This document shows, one piece after another, positions 6,556 through 11,794 of a DNA stretch of 11,794 nt (position 1 is the first letter of the stretch; the number at the start of each line of letters is the position of its first letter). Source of the stretch: UBA1794 sp964439955 (GTDB lineage Bacteria > Bacteroidota > Bacteroidia > Bacteroidales > Bacteroidaceae); the NCBI GenBank assembly GCA_964439955.1, contig CAYTPX010000047.1:1-11794 (forward strand), in the 5' to 3' direction. The notes below the pieces were generated by a model, which was given only the letters and a program-made list of their open reading frames with translations, ran no database searches and was not told the DNA's origin. A program made the position numbers and the translations under genes.

Positions 6556-7719
6556 ATGGATTGCAATTCTCCTTTTGGCCGCCGCTTGGGCGGCGAGCTC
6601 TCCCGGCTGCGGGCGGAAGGCAATTACCGCTCTTTGCCCGAAGCCCGGCAGGAAGGGCTTTTCGTCGAGGTGGGCGGGCGGAAGATGTACAACCTTTCGT
6701 CCAACGACTATCTGGGTTTGGCGTCCGACCTCGCGCTTCGTGCCGGGTTCTTGCGCGGGCTTACCCCGGAGTCGGCGGTCTTTTCCTCCTCTTCTTCCCG
6801 CCTTTTGACGGGCACTTTCCCCTCCCACCGCCGCTTGGAGCGCCAGTTGGCCGGGCTATACGGGCGTGAAGCGGCCTTGGTGGCCTCGTGCGGTTACCAT
6901 ATCAACGCCGGGATAATCCCTGCCATCGGGCACGGGCGCATGCTGGTGCTGGCGGACAAGTTGGTGCATGCCTCGTTGATTGATGGAATCCGCCTCTCTG
7001 CGGCGCGCAGCATACGCTTCCGGCATAACGACTATGCCCATCTGGAACGCCTCCTCGCCCGCTATTCGTCATCATACGAGAGCGTGCTTGTCATTACGGA
7101 GAGCATCTTCAGCATGGATGGAGACGAGGCCGACTTGCCGCGCCTTGTCGCTTTGAAGAAGAAGTATCCCAATGTGTTGCTCTACGTGGATGAGGCACAT
7201 GCCGTCGGCCTGAGGGGCATGCACGGATTGGGGTGCGCCGAGGAGCAGGGATGTATGGCGGACATCGATTTCCTCGTCGGGACTTTGGGCAAGGCGCTGG
7301 CTTCCGCCGGGGCTTTCGTGCTGTGCGACCGGGTGGTTTACGACTATCTAGTCAATAAGATGCGCACCTTCATCTTCACCACTGCCTTGCCTCCGTGGCA
7401 AATGGATTGGACGTCTTTCCTTCTGGAACGTCTCCCCTCATGGGATGGGCGCAGGAGGCGCTTGCGGGCAATGGGCAGCTTTTTGCGCGGCGAACTGCGG
7501 AGGAAAGGCTACGCTTGCCCTTCGTCGAGCCATATCCTTCCCTTGGTGGCAGGCGAAAGCCGCCGGGCGGAGGAATTGGCCTTGCGCCTGCAAGACGCGG
7601 GCTTCTACGTTTTGCCTGTCCGGCCGCCTTCCGTTCCGGAGGGCACTGCGCGCGTGCGGATTTCCCTGACGGCTTCGTTGCCTGATGAGGCCGTGGAAAA
7701 ATTGGCGGAGTCACTATGA
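6556..7719 (+). CDS. bioF: 8-amino-7-oxononanoate synthase (KAPA synthase)
   Basis: A 387-residue PLP-dependent alpha-oxoamine synthase that condenses pimeloyl-ACP (or -CoA) with alanine to give KAPA, the first ring-assembly step of biotin synthesis. It shows NLSSNDYLGL (46-55), SRLLTGTFPSHRRLE (81-95), HAS (138-140), DEAHAVG (212-218) and GTLGKALASAG (242-252) with Lys246 as the predicted Schiff-base lysine. Length is normal for the family. It starts 14 bases after the bioBA stop. I chose ATG 6556; an in-frame TTG at 6550 would add only two residues. Its stop overlaps the next start as ATGA, suggesting translational coupling to bioG. Other alpha-oxoamine synthases (Kbl, serine palmitoyltransferase) are similar, but the operon settles the assignment. 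Confidence 0.95.
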   Translation: MDCNSPFGRRLGGELSRLRAEGNYRSLPEARQEGLFVEVGGRKMYNLSSNDYLGLASDLALRAGFLRGLTPESAVFSSSSSRLLTGTFPSHRRLERQLAGLYGREAALVASCGYHINAGIIPAIGHGRMLVLADKLVHASLIDGIRLSAARSIRFRHNDYAHLERLLARYSSSYESVLVITESIFSMDGDEADLPRLVALKKKYPNVLLYVDEAHAVGLRGMHGLGCAEEQGCMADIDFLVGTLGKALASAGAFVLCDRVVYDYLVNKMRTFIFTTALPPWQMDWTSFLLERLPSWDGRRRRLRAMGSFLRGELRRKGYACPSSSHILPLVAGESRRAEELALRLQDAGFYVLPVRPPSVPEGTARVRISLTASLPDEAVEKLAESL

Positions 7720-8438
7720 AACATGAGTTTGCCAAGCGCCAAGGTTGTCCCCGGCTTTTGCTCTTCTTTTCCGGGTGGGGCATGGACGCTGCCCCTTTCC
7801 GCCGCTTCCGGGCGGAAGCGGACGAGGATTGCCTGATATGCTACGATTACCGCACCGGCGGGTTCCGCCGGGAGTGGTTGGACGGGTATAGGGAAGTGCG
7901 GATTGCCGCTTGGTCCATGGGGGTATGGGTGGCCAGCCGCGTATGGCGGCGGTTCGGGCTTTCCTTTCCCCGGCTGGCCGGCGCAGTGGCTTTGAACGGC
8001 ACCCTTTCCCCCATCGACGCGCAACGCGGTATCCCGCCCCGGGTGTATGACTTGACCTTGCGCGGCATGAAAACGGAGGCTAACGTACAGGATTTCTACC
8101 GCCTTATGTGTGCTGGCGGGCGTGAATACCTCCATTTCTCATCGTGCCGCCCCGGCCGTCCGGTGGAAGAGTTGCGCCAAGAGCTGGCTGCCCTTGCGGA
8201 TGGGGTCGCCTCCTCCCGGGCAGAGGCTGGGGCCGGGGCTTTTGACCTTCCTTGGAGCCGGGTCTATATGGGCCGTTCCGACCGCATCTTCCCTTTCCGT
8301 GCCCAGCAGAATGCTTGGTGCGGCATGGAGGGGGTGGAGGAATTGCCGTGCGGTCATTGGCCGTTTGCGGCGGAATGTTTCCTGAATGGCGCGGGCGAAA
8401 CGGATTGGGGGCTTGTGATGGGAGGCCGGAATGGATAA
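7716..8438 (+). CDS. bioG: Pimeloyl-[ACP] methyl ester esterase, BioG type
   Basis: A 240-residue alpha/beta hydrolase of the BioG (DUF452) family. It cleaves the methyl ester from pimeloyl-ACP methyl ester, ending chain growth and releasing pimeloyl-ACP to BioF, the job done by BioH in E. coli. Near the N-terminus lies the family's LLLFFSGWGMD (14-24). The nucleophile is Ser67 in AAWSMGVW, where Trp takes the place of the usual small residue before Ser. Asp189 in GRSDRIFP and His214 in CGHWPF complete the likely triad. It overlaps bioF by 4 bases and bioC by 8 bases, so all three are probably coupled. Base composition is strongly G+C rich. The triad is assigned by motif position, not by structure. 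Confidence 0.92.
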   Translation: MKHEFAKRQGCPRLLLFFSGWGMDAAPFRRFRAEADEDCLICYDYRTGGFRREWLDGYREVRIAAWSMGVWVASRVWRRFGLSFPRLAGAVALNGTLSPIDAQRGIPPRVYDLTLRGMKTEANVQDFYRLMCAGGREYLHFSSCRPGRPVEELRQELAALADGVASSRAEAGAGAFDLPWSRVYMGRSDRIFPFRAQQNAWCGMEGVEELPCGHWPFAAECFLNGAGETDWGLVMGGRNG

Positions 8439-9273
8439 GGGACGGGTGGCGCGCTGCTTCGCCCGTGCGCTGGGGACTTACGATGGGGACGCCTTCGTGC
8501 AACGGGCGGTGGCGGAACGCATGGCGCGCTTGTTGGGCGCATGCCCCGGTTTGCCCTTGGGAGGCCGGATATTTGAGTTCGGGTGCGGTACAGGGTTTTA
8601 TTCGCAACTTCTGTTCCAACGTTTCCGTCCGGCCTGTTTTTGGATGAACGACCTGTGCCCGGAGGCGGAGGGCCAATGTTTCCGCCGTTTGGCGCAAGGC
8701 TTCCCGGAAAAAGGCGCGGGACTTCCCGGGGAAAGTGGCGGTGATTTCCGGGATAAGGGGTTGCGCTTCTTGGCGGGCGATGTGGAAGAAATGGAGCTTT
8801 CCGGCGGCTGGGATTTGATAACCTCTTGCTCCACGCTCCAGTGGTTGGGGCGCCCGGCACGTTTTTTGGCGCGTTGCCGCGATGCCCTGCGGGTAAGTGG
8901 GACGTTGGGGGTATCCACTTATGGCCCTGAGACGTTGCGGGAGATACGGCTCCTTGCGGGGGCAGGCTTGGACTACCGTTCCCTGATGGAGTGGGAGGCC
9001 ATGCTGGAGTCGGCAGGCTTGCGTGTGGTTCACGCCGAGGGGGAAATGCTTTCTTGTACTTTCCTTTCGCCGCATGGCGTGCTCCGGCATCTGAAAAATA
9101 CGGGCGTGACGGGTGTCCCCGCCCAAGGACGTCCATGGACTCCGGGACGCCTGCGCCGTTTTACGGAAGAATACCGTCGTCGGTTTCCAGCCCCCGGGCC
9201 GGGTAGGGGCGGGGAACTGCCGGTGGTTTTGACCTATCAGCCGCTGTATCTTGTGGCGCGGCGGGTCGATTAA
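8431..9273 (+). CDS. bioC: Malonyl-[ACP] O-methyltransferase
   Basis: A 280-residue SAM-dependent methyltransferase that methylates the free carboxyl of malonyl-ACP so that fatty-acid synthesis can elongate it to the pimeloyl stage. The class I fold shows the SAM-binding motif IFEFGCGTG (47-55), an acidic DL at 74-75 and the GDVEEM segment (116-121). The BioC-typical STLQWL (134-139) and STYGPETLREI (162-172) follow, and the family C-terminal signature LTYQPLYLVA is at 267-276. It is longer than E. coli BioC by about 30 residues. Part of this is a Gly-rich stretch at about 88-112, whose DNA (8700-8766) holds three imperfect 22-23 base repeats. The start overlaps bioG by 8 bases. Confidence 0.92.
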   Translation: MDKGRVARCFARALGTYDGDAFVQRAVAERMARLLGACPGLPLGGRIFEFGCGTGFYSQLLFQRFRPACFWMNDLCPEAEGQCFRRLAQGFPEKGAGLPGESGGDFRDKGLRFLAGDVEEMELSGGWDLITSCSTLQWLGRPARFLARCRDALRVSGTLGVSTYGPETLREIRLLAGAGLDYRSLMEWEAMLESAGLRVVHAEGEMLSCTFLSPHGVLRHLKNTGVTGVPAQGRPWTPGRLRRFTEEYRRRFPAPGPGRGGELPVVLTYQPLYLVARRVD

Positions 9274-9285
9274 AAATGACAGACT

Positions 9286-9939
9286 ATGATGGAAAAAGGA
9301 AAAGTTTATTTCGTGAGTGGCATCGACACGGATGCCGGAAAAAGTTATGCTACTGGTTTTCTTGCGCGGGCGTGGAACGAACGCGGCATACGCACCATTA
9401 CGCAGAAGTTTGTGCAGACGGGCAATGTGGGGCGCTCGGAGGACATCGAGCTGCATCGCCGCATCATGGGGACGGGACTGTTGGAAGAAGACCGGTCGAT
9501 GCTTACCATGCCGGAGATTTTCTCTTATCCCGCCTCGCCGTTGCTGGCTTCGAAAATTGACAGGCGTCCGGTGGACTTCCGGAAAATAGAACAGGCTACG
9601 GAGACTTTGGCCATGCGCTACGACCGGGTTCTTCTGGAAGGGGCGGGCGGGTTGATGGTGCCTTTGACGGAAGAGCTGCTGACGATAGACTACATCGCGC
9701 GGCGTAACCTGCCGCTGATTTTCGTGACTTCCGGCAAGTTGGGCAGCATCAACCATACGCTACTCAGCCTGGAAGCCGTAAAAAGGCGCGGCATTGTCCT
9801 GCATTCGGTGTGGTATAATACTTATCCTCCCGAGGCGGATGCCGTCCTGCGGGAGGACACGTTTGGCTATTTGAAACACTATCTGGCCCGTGAATTCCCG
9901 CGGGTTCCGCTCGAAGTCTTGCCTGTCCTGGACGTTTGA
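9286..9939 (+). CDS. bioD: Dethiobiotin synthetase
   Basis: A 217-residue P-loop ATPase that closes the ureido ring, turning DAPA plus CO2 and ATP into dethiobiotin. The product of the BioA domain is its substrate and its own product feeds the BioB domain. It shows the family P-loop GIDTDAGKS (12-20) with Lys19, the catalytic-lysine region QKFVQTG (40-46, Lys41), and EGAGGLMVPL (118-127). Length is close to E. coli BioD. It starts 12 bases after bioC; ATG 9286 and ATG 9289 are both possible and differ by one residue. A/T-rich sequence precedes the start. It is the last gene of the biotin operon. No clear terminator follows, only a weak imperfect stem near 9953-9974. Confidence 0.95.
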   Translation: MMEKGKVYFVSGIDTDAGKSYATGFLARAWNERGIRTITQKFVQTGNVGRSEDIELHRRIMGTGLLEEDRSMLTMPEIFSYPASPLLASKIDRRPVDFRKIEQATETLAMRYDRVLLEGAGGLMVPLTEELLTIDYIARRNLPLIFVTSGKLGSINHTLLSLEAVKRRGIVLHSVWYNTYPPEADAVLREDTFGYLKHYLAREFPRVPLEVLPVLDV

Positions 9940-9996
9940 AAAGGCGGGAGATGCTCTTCCTTGTGGTGGAAGCAGGGGAAAATACAGGCTCTGTTG

Positions 9997-10027
9997 TTGT
10001 CTTTCCCGAAAAGAATTTCTACCTTTG
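9997..10027 (+). promoter_or_regulatory. Promoter of tRNA-Arg
   Basis: TTGT at 9997-10000 and TAccTTTG at 10020-10027 are separated by exactly 19 bases, a very good fit to the Bacteroidetes -33/-7 consensus. The predicted start near 10034 leaves a short 5' leader before the tRNA. It lets the tRNA be expressed independently of the biotin operon. Confidence 0.8.
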
Positions 10028-10051
10028 CAGCCTGAAAATGGGAAATCCCAT

Positions 10052-10125
10052 GGTTCCGTAGCTCAGCTGGATAGAGCAACAGCCTTCTAAGCTGTGGGTC
10101 ATGCGTTCGAATCGCATCGGAATCA
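10052..10125 (+). tRNA. tRNA-Arg (anticodon TCT)
   Basis: A complete cloverleaf can be folded by eye. The acceptor GGTTCCG pairs with CGGAATC (one G-U). The D-stem is GCTC/GAGC, the anticodon stem ACAGC/GCTGT with loop CTTCTAA (anticodon TCT), and the T-stem ATGCG/CGCAT with loop TTCGAAT. The discriminator is A at 10125. CCA is not encoded. It reads AGA codons. Confidence 0.96.
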
Positions 10126-10138
10126 CAATATGAAATTC

Positions 10139-10169
10139 AAGGAGTTACGTAATATCGTAGCTCCTTTTT
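10139..10169 (+). terminator. Intrinsic terminator of tRNA-Arg
   Basis: AAGGAG-T-TACG at 10139-10149 pairs with CGTA-G-CTCCTT at 10156-10166 (11 pairs, one G-U) around a short AT loop and is followed by a T-run to 10169. It lies 14 bases after the tRNA. Confidence 0.85.
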
Positions 10170-10505
10170 CCATATAGTATTTCACGGAAATAGATTTTGT
10201 TACGCCCCTTTTTGAATCCTTCTGGCCATCTATCGACCCAAATGGGGGCAGTAAATATTAGAGTAGTAGAATTATTACGATTCCCGTAAAGCCGATATGG
10301 CGGTAATGCGATATGTCTGGTTGGACGGGTTTAAGGGGCTTTTCTCAATTAGCCAGCCTCTTCAGGTTTAAGTTTCCCTTCCCCCTTTCCTGCCAAACGC
10401 CTTTATCTGTAATTATATAACGGTGAAAAATGTTTTCCCGGGTGGTTGTTTGCCATTTCCTGCTGGTTATTCCCATTGTAAATGGTTGCTTCCTGTGTAG
10501 GGTGG
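10170..10505. other. Intergenic stretch without recognisable genes
   Basis: No coding frame, RNA gene or consensus promoter could be supported here. The sequence is of moderate A+T content with short runs such as two copies of CGATATG near 10291-10311, which may be chance. No copy of the tRNA-Arg 3' end was seen, so there is no sign of integration at the tRNA. Confidence 0.5.
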
Positions 10506-10555
10506 GGGAAAAGAAAACAGACGGGTAAAGGGCTTAGCCTATCCCGCCTGCTGTT
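10506..10555 (-). terminator. Candidate terminator downstream of tRNA-Ser
   Basis: On the minus strand AACAG (from 10555) pairs with CTGTT (to 10516), CGGG pairs with CCCG inside it, and GGC pairs with GCC at the tip, with asymmetric internal loops. A pyrimidine-rich run (ttcttttcc) follows. It lies about 80 bases after the tRNA-Ser 3' end. The stem is interrupted, so the call is tentative. A second small stem (cattac/gtaat around 10561-10581) lies between it and the tRNA. Confidence 0.4.
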
Positions 10556-10635
10556 ATTTCCCTATTACCGTCCGTAATGGGTTGTTTTCACTTTCAGTTT
10601 CACGCTTTTTGGTAATTGGAAACTGTCTATGGTTG

Positions 10636-10724
10636 CGGAAGAAGAGGGATTCAAACCCCCGGTACGAACAAAGCCGTACAGCGGATTTCGAGTCCGCCCC
10701 ATTCGATCACTCTGGCATTCTTCC
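10636..10724 (-). tRNA. tRNA-Ser (anticodon CGA)
   Basis: A class II tRNA folds on the minus strand. The acceptor GGAAGAA pairs with TTCTTCC. The anticodon stem GCGGA/TCCGC holds loop CTCGAAA (anticodon CGA). The long variable arm has a GTACG/CGTAC stem, and the T-stem is GGGGG/CCCTC. The discriminator is G at 10636 and CCA is not encoded. The D-loop reads GTGATC instead of GTGGTC, and the T-loop reads TTTGAAT instead of TTCGAAT or TTCAAAT. Confidence 0.95.
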
Positions 10725-10735
10725 TTTTTCGGTCG

Positions 10736-10743
10736 CAAAGGTA
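10736..10743 (-). promoter_or_regulatory. Promoter -7 box of tRNA-Ser
   Basis: CAAAggTA on the plus strand reads TAccTTTG on the minus strand, 11 bases before the tRNA 5' end. No good -33 element is seen at 18-21 bases. The same box sequence precedes tRNA-Arg and the carboxylase operon. Confidence 0.6.
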
Positions 10744-10845
10744 ATGCTTTTTTGTTTACAGTTCCGCTTTTGGGGAATTATTTTTTCGGGTTTTCTTCCT
10801 TTTCCTACTTATGGATTGAAAAAAGCAGGGTCGGACTCTCTAATT

Positions 10846-11496
10846 TTATCCGTGATGATGTTTGTGGCAACCTCCGTGTCCGCCACAGCACTCCTCATGG
10901 CCTTCTTCATCATGATGCCCGTGGCAACCTTCATGCTCGCCACATCCGCTTTCACACCCATCGCATCCGCCATGTCCCCCGCAGCATCCACATCCGTCTC
11001 CTCGGAGCATGTTGAGTACACCGTTTACTTCGTCTTCCGTAGCAAGGCGCGCTTCTATTACTTTGCCCACGTATTGTAAGTCGTATCCTGCCAAGGGATA
11101 GTTCAAATCGACGGTGACCTTGTTGTCATCTATGGCCACTACCGTGGCCGGGAAACGATGTCCTTCGCTATCCATGAGGGGGATGATGGCGTTTTCGTAT
11201 ATTTGTTCTTTGTCGAAATGTCCATTGACTTCAAATGTTTTGCGGGGCAAGTCGATCACGCTGTCTTCGTCGCGTTCGCCATAGGCTTGTTCCTTGGGTA
11301 TGATAAAATCGAACTTTTCGCCCTGCCGCCGGTCTTTGATTTGTTCTTCGAAGGCTTCGAGGACAAGCCCGATGCCCGTGATAAATTGGTAAGGGCGTAC
11401 CAAAGTGGCTTCTTCGCGCAGGCTTTTTTCTCCGTCCGGGGCGATTGCGTAGAGTTTATACGCAACCATGAAAAATAAATTGGAAGTGTTTCCCAT
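10846..11496 (-). CDS. SlyD-like FKBP-type peptidyl-prolyl cis-trans isomerase with Cys/His-rich metal-binding tail
   Basis: A 216-residue cytoplasmic foldase/chaperone that speeds isomerisation of bonds before proline. Residues 1 to about 165 match the SlyD fold, an FKBP domain with an inserted chaperone (IF) flap. The FKBP start is MVAYKLYAI with PYQFITGIGLVLEAFEEQI soon after. AYGERDEDSV marks the entry to the flap and NYPLAGYDLQYVGKV the return. The last 51 residues hold 10 Cys and 11 His, among Gly and acidic residues, with CCGGHGGC occurring twice; such tails bind Ni2+ and other metals in SlyD. I chose ATG 11496: an upstream in-frame ATG (11583) lies before the promoter, and ATG 11469 would trim the first beta strand. 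It is monocistronic as far as seen. A role in nickel delivery is possible but unsupported, as no hydrogenase or urease genes are present. Confidence 0.9.
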   Translation of the reverse strand: MGNTSNLFFMVAYKLYAIAPDGEKSLREEATLVRPYQFITGIGLVLEAFEEQIKDRRQGEKFDFIIPKEQAYGERDEDSVIDLPRKTFEVNGHFDKEQIYENAIIPLMDSEGHRFPATVVAIDDNKVTVDLNYPLAGYDLQYVGKVIEARLATEDEVNGVLNMLRGDGCGCCGGHGGCDGCESGCGEHEGCHGHHDEEGHEECCGGHGGCHKHHHG

Positions 11497-11531
11497 GACT
11501 CTCTCGGTATATATCGTTTTGTTTAGGCGGG

Positions 11532-11561
11532 CAAAGATACGAAATATAGCTGTAACACAAA
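11532..11561 (-). promoter_or_regulatory. Promoter of the SlyD-like gene
   Basis: On the minus strand TTTG (11561-11558) and TAtcTTTG (11539-11532) are separated by 18 bases, matching both Bacteroidetes promoter elements. Transcription would begin near 11525, about 29 bases before ATG 11496, and this decides against the longer reading frame starting at 11583. Confidence 0.8.
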
Positions 11562-11686
11562 AACAGCATGGTTCATGTTGCATATGGACAATGATGTTAT
11601 AAAAGACAACGAAGGTAATGGGAATGATGGAAGGTTAGATGGAACTGTAGAATATTGATGTATATGTATTATAGTTAAGACTTGTT

Positions 11687-11723
11687 CTGGCAGTTAGGTT
11701 TCCTACAGGAGAAAAACTGTCAG
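11687..11723. other. Hairpin in the right-hand intergenic region
   Basis: CTGGCAGTT (11687-11695) pairs with AACTGTCAG (11715-11723), nine pairs with one G-U, and an inner TCC/GGA extends the stem. Neither strand has a clean T-run after it. It might end a gene lying to the right of the window or be part of an unidentified RNA. Apart from it, nothing was recognised between 11584 and 11794. Confidence 0.35.
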
Positions 11724-11794
11724 ATAAGATTTTGACTAATTCCTTATATATTACTATCAGTTTCCCCTGTTATTCCCAGCCCAGCGGTTCGATG

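Noticed and set aside
8104..9756. 550-codon open frame on the minus strand across bioG, bioC and bioD
   Set aside because: It is antisense to three genes with clear catalytic motifs. Its translation is rich in Arg, Pro, His and Gln without any recognisable domain, as expected from the GC-rich codon pattern of the sense genes.
10052..10505. tRNA-Arg as an integration site for a mobile element
   Set aside because: No repeat of the tRNA 3' end, no integrase and no foreign-looking genes are present downstream.
11497..11583. N-terminal extension of the SlyD-like protein from ATG 11583
   Set aside because: The promoter elements (11532-11561) lie within this stretch and the extra 29 residues do not resemble SlyD.
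11770..11793. Possible C-terminal end of a minus-strand gene entering from the right (IEPLGWE then stop)
   Set aside because: Only seven codons are visible, which is too few to support a gene; it may still prove real with more sequence.

Overview
This window looks like chromosomal DNA of an anaerobic member of the Bacteroidetes, most likely order Bacteroidales. Four genes or operons are preceded by a TAnnTTTG -7 box, in the best cases with a TTTG/TTGT element 18-20 bases upstream, which is the Bacteroidetes promoter signature. Start codons are mostly preceded by A/T-rich sequence rather than a Shine-Dalgarno motif. The biotin genes include a BioB-BioA fusion and the BioC/BioG pair. The genus cannot be told from the sequence alone.

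Left part (30-3623, minus strand): a three-gene operon for a biotin-dependent acyl-CoA carboxylase, transcribed as biotin carboxylase, then biotin carboxyl carrier protein, then carboxyltransferase. The family points to propionyl-CoA carboxylase or a related enzyme acting on propionyl-/methylmalonyl-CoA.

Middle (3624-4312): an intergenic region of about 690 bases with two divergent promoter candidates. The minus promoter (-7 box 3719-3726) serves the carboxylase and is flanked by two copies of a 9-base direct repeat. The plus promoter (-7 box 3855-3862) faces the biotin operon and leaves a leader of about 440 bases. That leader ends in a strong hairpin (4250-4290) just before the first biotin gene.

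Biotin operon (4313-9939, plus strand): bioBA (one fused gene), bioF, bioG, bioC, bioD, packed with overlaps of 4 and 8 bases and gaps of 12-14 bases. Together they encode a complete route: BioC and BioG open and close pimeloyl-ACP synthesis on the fatty-acid machinery (encoded elsewhere), BioF makes KAPA, the BioA domain makes DAPA, BioD makes dethiobiotin and the BioB domain inserts sulfur. The BioB domain has Ser at one usual auxiliary-cluster cysteine and a new Cys nearby, as expected for the BioB type of obligate anaerobes. The operon is visibly more GC-rich than its flanks. The cofactor operon thus sits back to back with a cofactor-consuming enzyme.

Right part (9940-11794): tRNA-Arg(TCT) on the plus strand with its own promoter and terminator, a mostly featureless stretch, tRNA-Ser(CGA) on the minus strand, and a SlyD-like FKBP peptidyl-prolyl isomerase with a Cys/His-rich metal-binding tail, also on the minus strand with a good promoter. 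No mobile element, CRISPR array or phage gene was seen. Nothing here amounts to a clearly new system. The points most worth a second look are the bioBA leader, the divergent regulatory region, the fused atypical BioB, and an apparently covarying tertiary pair in tRNA-Ser.
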